DNA of 64,000 nt from Rhizobium sp. SEMIA4064. GTDB lineage: Bacteria > Pseudomonadota > Alphaproteobacteria > Rhizobiales > Rhizobiaceae. Position 1 is the stretch's first letter, and each line of letters starts with the position of its first letter. Shown here one piece after another: positions 53,555 through 62,672 of the stretch. A program made the position numbers and the translations under genes. The DNA is taken from positions 186,001 to 250,000 of the forward strand of contig NZ_PYJN01000016.1 in the NCBI RefSeq assembly GCF_003025035.1. The letters run 5' to 3'. The notes under the pieces were generated by a model that had not been told where the DNA came from, searched no databases, and saw only the letters and a program-made list of their open reading frames with translations.

Positions 53555-53925
53555 ACGTATGGCAGGTCTCCTGGCTCGCGGATGAGGCACAGCGAGGGCG
53601 GACCGAAACCGGTCGCCCCCGATCCTGCACCAGCGGATCTTTCTCGCCTTCCCGGCAAACATCATGAAAAAGCGGACGATTCGTAGATTTAGAGGCGTCC
53701 AGCCCTGGTTGATCATGATGCCACGCCAGTGGCTTTTCCGGCTCAAAGCTGCTTTCACCTGTCCGCACCATGCGGACCATCAGCGAAATACCACCAAGAA
53801 CCGGATGAAAGACCCTGACCGCTCTACAGTCGCGGGGTCGGCTATGATGAGAGCGCCCGAGTTGGGTCCGCTCCTTCACATTCCCTTTTCATCCCATGCG
53901 GCAGATTGCCGCTCGGGAACCATTC
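53555..53925 (-). promoter_or_regulatory. cobalamin riboswitch upstream of cobP
   Basis: On the minus strand the conserved blocks occur in the right order: GGTTCCCG (53921-53914), AAAAGGGAATG (53889-53879), CCCCGCGACTGTAG (53837-53824), GCCACTGG (53733-53726), GGGAAGGC (53653-53646) and the B12 box AGCCAGGAGACCTGCC (53576-53561). The gap between the fourth and third blocks is about 90 bases, longer than usual, giving a ~370-base aptamer region. It should repress cobP-cobW-cobN-cupin-cobO when adenosylcobalamin is plentiful. Confidence 0.92.
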
Positions 53926-54121
53926 GTTATGCCCGTAATGATTAGGCTTTCGGCCCCGGCAAGTCAATCAAGGCTGGTCGGCACGACATCGGCTGTTCCA
54001 ATGGCGAAATATTGCCTAAAAGTCGCAGCCTGCGATGCTCTTTTTGCCGTATTTCTTTGATGTTAGGAGTTTATAGAAGCCAAGCACATAGCTTTGAGCA
54101 CAAAACTGTCGTCTGTTCCCC

Positions 54122-55918
54122 ATGTTGCAGAAATTCCAACCGCGCCGCTTCGGCGTCATCTCGGCTCTATTCGATCTCGGTCGCTTCAGGGCATTGCTGC
54201 GTCGTGGCGAATTGGGGCTCGTTTTCGCCGGCGCGCTGGCGGGAATAGCCTCCGGTTGCGCCGTGATAGGGATGAGCTTCATCTCACGCAAGCTTCACAG
54301 CGCCATCTACGGCATAACCGATTACGAGCGCCTCAGTTCTGCAGCGGTCGCGATACCCGACAAGTCGGTGCTGCTGATCGCCCCCATAGCCGGCGGCATT
54401 ATCCTCGGCGCTCTGCTCTATCTATTGTCGCGCACGCGCAAGAAGCCGATGGTCGACCCGATTGAAGCCAATGCGCTGCATGGCGGCCGCATGTCGCTCA
54501 CCGACAGTATCCTCGTCGCGGTGCAGAATCTCATCTCGAACGGATTCGGCGCCTCGGTCGGGCTTGAAGCAGGTTACACACAGCTTGCCGCCGGCATTGC
54601 GTCGAAATTCGGCTATAAGATGCAGATGCGCCGCGCGGACCTGCGCATGCTCGTCGGCTGCGGCGCTGCCGGCGCCATCGCAGCCGCGTTCAATGCGCCG
54701 CTGACCGGCGCCTTCTACGCCTTCGAGCTGATCATCGGCAGCTATTCCATCCTCACGCTGACGCCCGTCGTCGTCTCAGCGCTGATCTCGACCATGATCG
54801 CAAGACTGCTCGCCGGTGACGACTTCGCCATCGACATCGATCATTTCGGCGCGATCGTCCCCGCCGACTATCTTCCGGCTGTCCTGCTCGGTGCGTTCTG
54901 CGCCGGCATAGGCATCCTGATCATGCAGGGCGTCGCCTGGGTCGAAGAGTTTGCGCGCAAGAGTTCGATTGCACCGCCCTTTCGCCCTGCGCTCGGCGGC
55001 CTCGTCGTCGGCCTGTTGGCGCTGATCTCGCCGCAGGTTCTGTCGGCCGGCCACGGTGCACTGCATCTCAACCTGTCGACGAATGTCACCCTGGGCGCGC
55101 TGGCCGGGCTCTTCATCCTGAAATCACTGGCCTCAGCCGTGTCTATCGGTTCCGGCTTCAGGGGCGGCTTGTTCTTTGCATCGCTGTTCATGGGCGGGCT
55201 GCTCGGCAAGATCTTCGCCTATTGCGCCCCCTATTTCGATCACGCCACGCTGACGCCGGCCGTCTATGCCGTGGTCGGCATGAGTTCGCTTGCCGTCGCC
55301 ATCATCGGCGGACCGTTGACCATGACCTTCCTGGCGTTGGAGATCACCGGGGATTTTCCGATCACCGCGCTGGTGTTAGCCGCCGTCATCACCTCGTCGC
55401 TGGTGGTGCGGACCACCTTCGGCTATTCCTTCGCCACATGGCGCTTCCATCTGCGCGGCGAAAGCATCCGCAGCGCCCATGATGTCGGCTGGATTCGTAA
55501 TCTGACGGTCGTCCGCATGATGCGTCCGGATGTGCACACTGCGCCTGTCGACATGAGCATCGAGGAATTTCGTCAGCGTTTTCCGATCGGCTCGGCACAG
55601 CGGGTCATCCTAATCGACAAGGACGAGAAATATGCCGGCATGGTGCTGATGCCCGACATATATGCGAGCCCCGTCGAGAAGGACGACGAGGAACACGGCC
55701 TTTCCGATTTCATCCGCCATCGCAACGACTTCCTGCAGCCGCAGATGAACGCCAAGCAGGCCGCTGCCCTTTTCGATCAGACGGAAAGCGAAGCGCTGGT
55801 GGTGATCAACGACCTGATCGAACGCAAGGTGATTGGCCTGCTCACCGAAAGCTATACGCTGCGCCGCTACAGCGAAGAACTCGACCGCCGTCGCCGCGAA
55901 ATGTCAGGCGAGCTTTAG
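54122..55918 (+). CDS. ClC-family chloride channel/antiporter with CBS domains
   Basis: 598 residues. The membrane part (about 25-440) has ten or more hydrophobic segments and degenerate ClC selectivity motifs: 'GFGASVGLEAGYTQLAAG' in place of GREGPxxQ, keeping the gating Glu position, and 'GSGFRGGLFFASLFMGGLLG' in place of GGxFxP. A C-terminal part (about 460-590) contains two CBS-like segments, 'VRMMRPDVHTAPVDMSIEEF' and 'GLLTESYTLRRYSEELDRRR'. It conducts chloride or exchanges it for protons at the inner membrane. It is oriented away from the riboswitch; repeat copy C follows 18 bases after its stop. Confidence 0.9.
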   Translation: MLQKFQPRRFGVISALFDLGRFRALLRRGELGLVFAGALAGIASGCAVIGMSFISRKLHSAIYGITDYERLSSAAVAIPDKSVLLIAPIAGGIILGALLYLLSRTRKKPMVDPIEANALHGGRMSLTDSILVAVQNLISNGFGASVGLEAGYTQLAAGIASKFGYKMQMRRADLRMLVGCGAAGAIAAAFNAPLTGAFYAFELIIGSYSILTLTPVVVSALISTMIARLLAGDDFAIDIDHFGAIVPADYLPAVLLGAFCAGIGILIMQGVAWVEEFARKSSIAPPFRPALGGLVVGLLALISPQVLSAGHGALHLNLSTNVTLGALAGLFILKSLASAVSIGSGFRGGLFFASLFMGGLLGKIFAYCAPYFDHATLTPAVYAVVGMSSLAVAIIGGPLTMTFLALEITGDFPITALVLAAVITSSLVVRTTFGYSFATWRFHLRGESIRSAHDVGWIRNLTVVRMMRPDVHTAPVDMSIEEFRQRFPIGSAQRVILIDKDEKYAGMVLMPDIYASPVEKDDEEHGLSDFIRHRNDFLQPQMNAKQAAALFDQTESEALVVINDLIERKVIGLLTESYTLRRYSEELDRRRREMSGEL

Positions 55919-55936
55919 GTTTCGCCTGGACGCTTC

Positions 55937-56039
55937 TAGAGCGGTTCAGCGTTTCACGGAAACGCTTTCCCGCTCTATCCCTTTGTTTCTTCGCATTCCG
56001 GGCGGGAAACCGCTACGCACTTTTCCTGGAACTGCTCTA
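55937..56039. repeat. RIME-like intergenic repeat, copy C
   Basis: 103 bases, same length and orientation as copy A, bounded by TAGAGC / GCTCTA. Its final CTA (56037-56039) is the stop codon of the leftward cobQ gene. It separates the ClC channel and cobQ, which are convergent, so its hairpins may end both transcripts. Confidence 0.85.
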
Positions 56040-57491
56040 CTGCACCAGGCTGTCGAGCCATGCCGGATCGAGCACCGCTTCCAGCTCTGTCGCAACCTCG
56101 TCCAGAGCCGCCTCGACTCCGGCGCGGTAATCCACCCGCTCACCGGTCAAACCGAAGCTTGCAAGCAGCTTTGCCCGATAGGCATCGCTGGTGAAAAGCC
56201 CGTGGAGATAGGTGCCCATGACCAGGCCGTCGCTGGAGAGCGCGCCATCGGGCCGGCCGTCGATCATGGTCGAGGGCCGGTCGCAATCGACGCCGCGCGT
56301 CACGCCGAGATGGATCTCATAGCCCGAAAGCGGCGCGTCGTACTCCCTGGAAAAAGCCACGCTGTTCCGAAGGGTCTTTTCCGGCGCCATTTCGGTCTCG
56401 ACATCCAGCAAACCAAGCCCGGGCGTCGCCGTCACCGATCCCTCTATGCCGAGCGGATCGTGCACCATGCGGCCGAGCATCTGGTAACCGCCGCAAATGC
56501 CGATAACGCGACCTCCGCGACGGACATGCGCAGCTAAATCCTTATCCCAGCCCTGCGCCCGCAGGTCCATGAGATCACCCACGGTCGATTTCGAGCCCGG
56601 CAGGACCACGAGCCCCGCATCCGTAGGCAACCGCTCACCTGGGCGAACGAAGACCAGATCGACATCCGGCTCGGCGCGTAGCGGATCGAGATCGTCGAAA
56701 TTGGCGATGCGTGACAGCACGGGCACGGCGACCTTCAACGCTCCGTCGGTGCCGCGAGCAAGCCGTTCCAATACGACCGAATCCTCGGCCGGCAGCCGGC
56801 CCGCTGCCTTCAGCCAGGGTACGACGCCATAACAGGGCCAACCGGTGAAGCCCCCAATGGCATCCACGCCTTCGCCGAACAGCGAGATATCACCGCGAAA
56901 CTTATTGATCAGGTAACCGCGGATCATCCGCCGGTCTTCTTCAGGCAGGATATGATGCGTGCCGACCAGCGAAGCGATCACGCCGCCACGATCGATATCG
57001 CCGACCAGCACGACCGGGACATTGGCGCGAGTGGCAAAACCCATATTGGCGATATCGCCGCGCCTGAGATTAATCTCGGCTGGCGAACCGGCGCCCTCGA
57101 CAATCACCAGATCGGTTCCGGCGCGCATGGTCGCAAAGCTTTCCAAGACGGCGCCGAGCAGTTGCGGTTTGAGCGCCTGGTAGTCCCTGCCCTTCGCCTG
57201 TCCCCAGACCTTGCCCTGCACGATGATCTGGCTGCCGGTCTCCGATTGCGGCTTCAACAGCACCGGATTCATATGCACCGAGGACGGTACGCGCGCGGCC
57301 AGCGATTGCAGCCACTGCGCCCGGCCGATCTCGCCGCCGTCTTCGGCCACCGCAGCGTTGTTCGACATGTTCTGAGGCTTGAACGGGCGCACCCGAACAC
57401 CCCTGTTGGCGAACAGCCGGCAGAGCCCGGCGACCAATACCGTTTTTCCGACATCGGAGCCGGTCCCCTGCAGCATGATCGCCTTCGTCAT
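56037..57491 (-). CDS. cobQ: cobyric acid synthase
   Basis: 484 residues. The ATPase half opens with '[20 protein letters not shown]' and '[13 protein letters not shown]'; '[20 protein letters not shown]' is typical. The glutaminase half has Cys in '[17 protein letters not shown]' and His in '[16 protein letters not shown]'. It amidates the b, d, e and g side chains of adenosylcobyrinic acid a,c-diamide. It stands alone with no adjacent cob gene, and no B12 box is seen in the 235 bases upstream. TAG stop from repeat copy C. Confidence 0.96.
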   Translation of the reverse strand: MTKAIMLQGTGSDVGKTVLVAGLCRLFANRGVRVRPFKPQNMSNNAAVAEDGGEIGRAQWLQSLAARVPSSVHMNPVLLKPQSETGSQIIVQGKVWGQAKGRDYQALKPQLLGAVLESFATMRAGTDLVIVEGAGSPAEINLRRGDIANMGFATRANVPVVLVGDIDRGGVIASLVGTHHILPEEDRRMIRGYLINKFRGDISLFGEGVDAIGGFTGWPCYGVVPWLKAAGRLPAEDSVVLERLARGTDGALKVAVPVLSRIANFDDLDPLRAEPDVDLVFVRPGERLPTDAGLVVLPGSKSTVGDLMDLRAQGWDKDLAAHVRRGGRVIGICGGYQMLGRMVHDPLGIEGSVTATPGLGLLDVETEMAPEKTLRNSVAFSREYDAPLSGYEIHLGVTRGVDCDRPSTMIDGRPDGALSSDGLVMGTYLHGLFTSDAYRAKLLASFGLTGERVDYRAGVEAALDEVATELEAVLDPAWLDSLVQ

Positions 57492-57726
57492 CCGTTATTG
57501 CTCCGATATGGTGCTTCTACTGGGAATGCTGGATTTTGCCTTGAATCCGCCGCGATGATTAACGGCGGAAAACCGGTTATATGCGGCAAAAACGCACCAC
57601 TTCCAAAAATGCTCTATTTGCGACAATCGATGACGACTTCTTCCATTGTTCCTGATGCCGAAGAGGATTATCTCCATCACCAATTCAAACAACGAAAGCC
57701 GGTCGATCCGGCCCGAGGAAACCCCG

Positions 57727-57870
57727 ATGCTCTTCATCTTCAACAACAAGAATTCCATTCAGATCGCCTGGAACTCGAAGGTGCCGTCGCGCCACCCCGA
57801 CAACCGCCTGCAGCAGCTCGATACCCGCTTCGGCCTAGTCGGCTTCATCCGCACCTATAGCGCCGGTTGA
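57727..57870 (+). CDS. small hypothetical protein (47 aa)
   Basis: An ATG at 57727 with GAGGAA seven bases upstream starts a 47-residue frame, 'MLFIFNNKNSIQIAWNSKVP' onward to '...VGFIRTYSAG'. A perfect 13-base-stem terminator follows 30 bases after the stop, which supports a real short transcript. A longer in-frame reading from 57646 has no ribosome site. Not a family I know. Confidence 0.55.
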   Translation: MLFIFNNKNSIQIAWNSKVPSRHPDNRLQQLDTRFGLVGFIRTYSAG

Positions 57871-57899
57871 TTACTCGTCAAGCCGCAAGTCCATCGTAC

Positions 57900-57940
57900 A
57901 GCAAAGCCGCCATGCCGCTGCATTGGCGGCTTTGCTGTTT
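57900..57940 (+). terminator. strong intrinsic terminator
   Basis: Perfect 13-base stem AGCAAAGCCGCCA / TGGCGGCTTTGCT with an 11-base loop, followed by GTTT. It ends the transcript of the small gene at 57727. Confidence 0.85.
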
Positions 57941-58711
57941 CCGCCATTCAGGTGCACGCGAGCGCCCTATCCGTCCGCACCCGAGCGGTTACTTTAGTCG
58001 ATTCTGCTCAAGACCGTTAGCGTAAGCCCCAAAACGCGAAAACCGCGCGATCGCGGGGATCGACGCGGTTTGCCAAAAAAACGCCGGCTCGCTTGCATTT
58101 CACACTGCAAGGCTCGCTTCCTCCGGTACGCACTACCTGATCCGGAGAGGCGGAAGTGTCTCCCGCCGCGTTCCGATTGATAGCCGGACATCGTTACCGG
58201 AGGGTTATTAAGTGCTTAAATAAGGATGAATCCGGAAATTTTTCGAACTTTTTTTCGACTTATTTCAAGAAGCTGAAAACGGCGCGAATGGAATACAAAA
58301 AGTCTTTGCCGGACGCGGCATTTTAGCGATCATCAATCTCTACCAGCTCACGGGGCATGATGGCGCGTCTTCCATGCCCATTTTACAGCCATGAATGGCA
58401 GAAAATAGGCTAATTCAAGCGCTTATATAAGCTTTTCGACAAGGCGTGGTAAGTCCGCGTAGTCGACGGCAGGTTGATTTCTTCACCTAAATCCTTAGGC
58501 TGCATCTTGTCGGTGCAGAAAAAGCGCGGCTGCGAGAGGTTCCGTAGCCGCAAAAAGAGCAAACGCACGACAGCAAAACAGGGGACCGGACAGGCGTCGT
58601 CAGCGGCGGGTGAACGGTTATGGTGCGACCACGCTGACGGGGGATCGGCAAGGCATCATGTCTGCTGGAGTCGATTCCGGTAACTTAACAAGAACTGGGA
58701 GACGTTATCCA
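57941..58711. promoter_or_regulatory. long structured intergenic region before the betaine importer
   Basis: 771 bases with no gene I can support. It contains a 13-base hairpin AAACCGCG-CGATC / GATCG-A-CGCGGTTT (58040-58071), which read on the minus strand is followed by a TTTT-rich run; a perfect 12-base palindrome GCTTATATAAGC at 58421-58432; and a smaller hairpin GGCTGCGAGAGGTTCCGTAGCC near 58530. The right half is AT-rich and should contain the importer promoter; the palindrome is the best operator candidate. A small RNA could be encoded in 57990-58200 but cannot be proved here. Confidence 0.5.
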
Positions 58712-59710
58712 ATGAAGAAGCTCATTGCTTCCGCCATCTTCGCATTTGGTGCCTATGCTTTGGCTGGCTCGGCACAGGCTGCGGAATGCGGCGACGTGTC
58801 GATCGCCGAAATGAACTGGGCATCGGCCGGCGTCGCCGCTCAGGTCGACAAGATCATCCTGCAGAACGGCTATGGCTGCAATGTGACGCTGGTCACCGGC
58901 GACACACAGCCGACGTTCGCCTCCATGGACGAAAAGGGCGCACCGGACGTCGCGCCGGAACTCTGGGTCAATGCCGTGCGCACAGCGCTCGACAAGGCTG
59001 TTTCCGAAGGCCGCCTGATCGAGGCAGCACCCCTTCTCAGCGACGGCGGCGTCGAAGGCTGGTGGATTCCGAAATTTCTCGCCGACGCCCATCCGGATAT
59101 CAAGACCGTTCAGGACGCGCTGAAGCATCCGGAACTTTTCCCCGCTCCGGAAGATTCCTCGAAGGGCGCGGTCTACAATTGCCCGTCGGGCTGGAACTGC
59201 CAGATTTCCACGGCCAACCTCTATAAGGCCCTCGGCGCCGAGAAGCTCGGCTTCACGCTGGTGGATACGGGCTCGGCCGCCGGTCTCGACGGCTCGATCG
59301 CCAATGCCTTCGAAAAGAAGAGCGGCTGGCTCGGCTACTACTGGGCTCCGACCGCGATCCTCGGCAAGTACGAGATGGTGCGCCTGAGCTTCGACGTGCC
59401 GCACGACAAGAAGGAATGGGACGCCTGCACCTCGCAGCAGGATTGCGCCAATCCGAAGGTCAATTCCTATCCGGTTTCTGACGTCTACACTGTTGTGACC
59501 AAGTCTTTCGCCTCCAAGGCAAGCGTTGCCATGGACTACGTCAAGACCCGCAAATGGGACAACGGCACGGTCGGCAAGGTTCTCGCCTGGATGACAGACA
59601 ATCAGGGCACGAACGAAGACGGCGCAAAATACTTCCTGAAGACCTACCCCGACATGTGGACCAAGTGGGTTTCTCCGGATGTCGCCACCAAGGTCAAGGC
59701 TTCGCTCTGA
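58712..59710 (+). CDS. proX: betaine-type ABC transporter binding protein
   Basis: 332 residues from an ATG at 58712 (GGGAG upstream). A signal peptide ends near 'AGSAQAAECG'. The OpuAC/ProX-type domain shows 'VSIAEMNWASAGVAAQVDKI', 'PDVAPELWVNAVRTALDKAV' and 'GGVEGWWIPKFLADAHPDIK', with tryptophans that could form the aromatic cage for a quaternary amine. Two cysteine pairs ('NCPSGWNC', 'ACTSQQDC') may be disulfides. Substrate is probably glycine betaine or a related betaine; choline is less likely since the ChoX-type opening is absent. Confidence 0.85.
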   Translation: MKKLIASAIFAFGAYALAGSAQAAECGDVSIAEMNWASAGVAAQVDKIILQNGYGCNVTLVTGDTQPTFASMDEKGAPDVAPELWVNAVRTALDKAVSEGRLIEAAPLLSDGGVEGWWIPKFLADAHPDIKTVQDALKHPELFPAPEDSSKGAVYNCPSGWNCQISTANLYKALGAEKLGFTLVDTGSAAGLDGSIANAFEKKSGWLGYYWAPTAILGKYEMVRLSFDVPHDKKEWDACTSQQDCANPKVNSYPVSDVYTVVTKSFASKASVAMDYVKTRKWDNGTVGKVLAWMTDNQGTNEDGAKYFLKTYPDMWTKWVSPDVATKVKASL

Positions 59711-59721
59711 CGCGAAACGAC

Positions 59722-59751
59722 GGAACTGGCGGCGAGTAAGCCGCCAGTTCC
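59722..59751 (+). terminator. hairpin between binding-protein and permease genes
   Basis: Perfect 11-base stem GAACTGGCGGC / GCCGCCAGTTC (59723-59750) begins 13 bases after the proX stop, with no T run. It is followed by ~195 bases before proW. Such hairpins commonly stabilise the binding-protein mRNA and let only part of the transcripts continue into the permease and ATPase genes. Confidence 0.65.
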
Positions 59752-59947
59752 CCGCATTCGCTGCCGCCGTGTTGACGCCCATACCGACGGAGCGGCGGGG
59801 CCTTAGGTCGCAACAAGCGCAGAATGGCGACTGGGAATGGTATAAAAAATAAGAAGCAGCCTGACGAACCGGTCGCAGTGCTGCCTACCATCCACGCGTG
59901 AAGGCCACACGCTGAGCTGGGCAAAACCGGACAAGAAGGGGAATTTC

Positions 59948-60859
59948 ATGGCTATTCAATGCAGTTTCTTGCCGGATGTTCTATGCAATTTTCCGGCGAT
60001 CAACGAGACCCTCATTCGCGCCGCGCGCAAGAACATCGACGACGGCTTCAGAGGAATAGTGCGCGCCTACGGCAATGTTATCGACGCCGTGGTTCAGCCG
60101 CTGCAATGGTTTCTGAACTATCTGGAATGGCTTTTTACAAATACGCCCTGGTTCATCGTGCTCCTCGTCATGATGGCCGTCGTCTACGCTGCCAGTCGCA
60201 ATCTCAAGATCGTCGCCGGCACGGCCATTTCCATGATCCTGATCGGTGTCTGCGGCCTGTGGGGCGACACGATGGTCACCCTCGCCATGGTGACCGTCTG
60301 TACCCTCATTGCCATCGTCATCGGCCTGCCGATCGGCATATTGATGGCCCGTTCCGACCGGCTGCAATCGATCATCAATCCCATTCTCGACGTGATGCAG
60401 ACGATGCCGAGCTTCGTCTATCTCATTCCCGTCGTCATGATTTTCGGCATCGGCAAGGTCCCCGGTCTTATCGCCGTCGTGATTTACGCCATTCCGCCGA
60501 TGATCCGGCTGACCAACCTCGGCATCCGCCTCGTCGACAAGGAAGTGCTGGAGGCAGCCGATGCCTTCGGTTCGTCGCACCGGCAGAAACTGTTCAATGT
60601 GCAGATCCCGTTGGCACTCCCCACCATCATGGCCGGCATCAATCAAACCATCATGATGTCACTCGCCATGGTCGTCGTCGCGTCCATGGTCGGCGTCGGT
60701 GGACTCGGCAGGAATACGCTGCAGGCGATCAACAGCCAGTTCTTCACCGTCGGCTTCCTCAACGGCTTCGCCCTGGTCGCGATCGCCATTATTTTCGACC
60801 GCACGAGCCAGGCCTATGGCAGACGGCTCCAGAAGCACTCGGAGGTCATCCATGGCTAG
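59948..60859 (+). CDS. proW: betaine-type ABC transporter permease
   Basis: 303 residues with an N-terminal extension followed by six or seven membrane helices (from about residue 65). 'GLPIGILMARSDRLQSIINP', 'ILDVMQTMPSFVYLIPVVMI' and 'EAADAFGSSHRQKLFNVQIP' (the EAA loop) are the ProW/OpuAB signature, and 'MVVVASMVGVGGLGRNTLQA' follows. It forms the channel for the betaine substrate. It overlaps the ATPase gene by 8 bases. Confidence 0.93.
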   Translation: MAIQCSFLPDVLCNFPAINETLIRAARKNIDDGFRGIVRAYGNVIDAVVQPLQWFLNYLEWLFTNTPWFIVLLVMMAVVYAASRNLKIVAGTAISMILIGVCGLWGDTMVTLAMVTVCTLIAIVIGLPIGILMARSDRLQSIINPILDVMQTMPSFVYLIPVVMIFGIGKVPGLIAVVIYAIPPMIRLTNLGIRLVDKEVLEAADAFGSSHRQKLFNVQIPLALPTIMAGINQTIMMSLAMVVVASMVGVGGLGRNTLQAINSQFFTVGFLNGFALVAIAIIFDRTSQAYGRRLQKHSEVIHG

Positions 60860-61904
60860 TCACGCGATCCAGATCAAAAACCTCTACAAGATCTTCGGGC
60901 CGCGCGGGCGCGACTATGTGGACGCAGTGAAGAACGGCATAGGCAAGGCCGAGCTCAACGAGACGCATGGCCACGTTCTCGGCCTGCAGGACATCAATAT
61001 CGACATGCCAGCCGGTGCCATCACCGTGGTCATGGGCCTCTCTGGTTCCGGCAAGTCGACGCTGATCCGTCACATCAATAGGCTCATCGAGCCGACCGCC
61101 GGCGAAGTGCTCTATGACGGCGTCGATGTCTGTAATATGGGCGAAAACGCACTGCGTGAGTTTCGCCGCCACAAGACGGCGATGGTGTTCCAGAAATTCG
61201 CCCTGCTGCCGCACCGCACGGTGATGGAAAACACCATCTACGGCCTGGACATCCAGGGCGTGGCCCGGGCCGAAAGCCAGAAGAAAGGTCGCTACTGGAT
61301 CGAGCGTGTCGGCCTGAAGGGGTTCGAGAACCATTATCCGAACCAGCTTTCCGGCGGCATGCAGCAGCGCGTCGGCCTTGCGCGTGCGCTCACCAACGAT
61401 GCCGATATCCTGCTGATGGACGAGGCCTATTCGGCACTCGACCCGTTGATCCGCGTCGACATGCAGACCGTGCTTCTCGACCTGCAAAAGGAGTTGAAGA
61501 AAACCGTCGTCTTCATCACCCACGATCTCGACGAAGCACTGCGCCTCGGCGACAAGATCGCCATCCTGCGCGACGGCAAGGTCGTGCAGCAGGGCAGCGG
61601 CCAGGAAATCGTGTTGAAGCCAGCCGACGACTACATCACCGCCTTCGTCAAGGAAGTGAACCGCGGCCGCGTCATTCAGGCTCAGACGATCATGAAGCCG
61701 ATTGCCGGCGAGCCGCATGGCGTGCGCATATCCGGCGACATGACGCTGGAGATCGCAGCTAAACAGATGACCGACAGCGGACAGACCGCTGCCGTCGTCA
61801 CCGATCCCGGCGGCCGGCTGATCGGCACGATCGACCTGCAAGGCATCATTGCCGCCATGGTGACGCCGACGACACATGAAACGGCCGAGATGGCGGCCGC
61901 GTAA
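60852..61904 (+). CDS. proV: betaine-type ABC transporter ATPase with CBS region
   Basis: 350 residues from an ATG at 60852. Walker A 'VVMGLSGSGKSTLIRHINRL', Q-loop 'MVFQKFALLPHRTVMEN', signature 'QLSGGMQQRVGLARALTND' and Walker B 'DILLMDEAYSALDPL' are intact. The last ~70 residues resemble a single CBS-like domain ('MTLEIAAKQMTDSGQTAAVV', 'GGRLIGTIDLQGIIAA'); ProV-type ATPases use CBS domains to sense ionic strength. The set proX-proW-proV is typical of osmoprotectant importers. Confidence 0.94.
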   Translation: MASHAIQIKNLYKIFGPRGRDYVDAVKNGIGKAELNETHGHVLGLQDINIDMPAGAITVVMGLSGSGKSTLIRHINRLIEPTAGEVLYDGVDVCNMGENALREFRRHKTAMVFQKFALLPHRTVMENTIYGLDIQGVARAESQKKGRYWIERVGLKGFENHYPNQLSGGMQQRVGLARALTNDADILLMDEAYSALDPLIRVDMQTVLLDLQKELKKTVVFITHDLDEALRLGDKIAILRDGKVVQQGSGQEIVLKPADDYITAFVKEVNRGRVIQAQTIMKPIAGEPHGVRISGDMTLEIAAKQMTDSGQTAAVVTDPGGRLIGTIDLQGIIAAMVTPTTHETAEMAAA

Positions 61905-62051
61905 AAAACGCCCCACCGCAAAGCGAAAAAGCGCCCTGCCAGCCCCTAACTGAAATGTGGAATACTTTCTGTAACAAATATCTGTCGCGAAACTCTAACT
62001 TTTGGGAGCGAGTTTCGCGACAAGCCATCCTCGTGGAAGGGCAATACCGGC

Positions 62052-62504
62052 CTACAGTGGCTTTCGGAAGAACACGACGCGCTGTGTCTCCTCAAATCCT
62101 AAAGCGGTATGGAGCGCATGGCTGGCTGAATTCTCAAGCAGCGCGTCTGAGCCAAACTCAACACATCCAAGCGACTTCCCCCAATCAGCAACGGCATTGC
62201 AAAGCAATCGTGCGATACCCTTTCGCCTGTCAACGGGCCGGACATAAATCCCTTCGAGGAATAGAACGGGCGAGCTGCTGCATCCATTCACATAATCATA
62301 TCGCAAAGTGGCCTCAGCAAACCCGACAGCTTCTTTCGCAGCGTTTCGAGCGATGAAGGCGACGGCTTCTCCACTTTCTGAAAGAAACGCCCGGCCCAAC
62401 TCAGCTCGATGATCTTCAAGCGAGTGATGCGGCCACAGAGCAACGCGAAGCTGCGCCCATGGCTCAACATCTTTTATAGTCCCAACCTCAATCATCGATT
62501 CCAT
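62052..62504 (-). CDS. GNAT acetyltransferase, AAC(6')-like
   Basis: 150 residues from an ATG at 62504 (AGAGAA upstream; ATG at 62495 also possible). The GNAT acetyl-CoA site is 'LEGIYVRPVDRRKGIARLLC'. The segments 'VALWPHHSLEDHRAELGRAF', 'GFAEATLRYDYVNGCSSSPV' and 'SHALHTALGFEETQRVVFFR' match aminoglycoside 6'-N-acetyltransferases of the AAC(6')-I type very closely in pattern. Function as a resistance enzyme is plausible but not shown; the chromosomal role may differ. It sits alone, opposite to the flanking importer and bmt genes, with a slightly lower G+C than its neighbours. Confidence 0.8.
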   Translation of the reverse strand: MESMIEVGTIKDVEPWAQLRVALWPHHSLEDHRAELGRAFLSESGEAVAFIARNAAKEAVGFAEATLRYDYVNGCSSSPVLFLEGIYVRPVDRRKGIARLLCNAVADWGKSLGCVEFGSDALLENSASHALHTALGFEETQRVVFFRKPL

Positions 62505-62672
62505 ATTGCGGTTCTCTTCTTGTCTCAAAAACCCCAATTAAAGCGACAGTTTTGCAGCAGGTGAGTGCGCAGAATGCTTCACGAAGATATTTCCAGCAAG
62601 ATAAACCGCCCCAAACACCCATGCCACAGGGGGATTCGGCACCAGTATCTACTTGGATTCCACATTTCGGTT

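Noticed and set aside
57994..58191. 65-residue minus-strand frame in the structured intergenic region
   Set aside because: Very basic, low-complexity product that runs through a strong hairpin; no ribosome site. More likely an RNA or noncoding repeat.
58474..58683. 69-residue plus-strand frame before the betaine importer
   Set aside because: Composition is Arg/Ser/Lys-rich with no ribosome site, and it lies in the expected leader of the importer mRNA.
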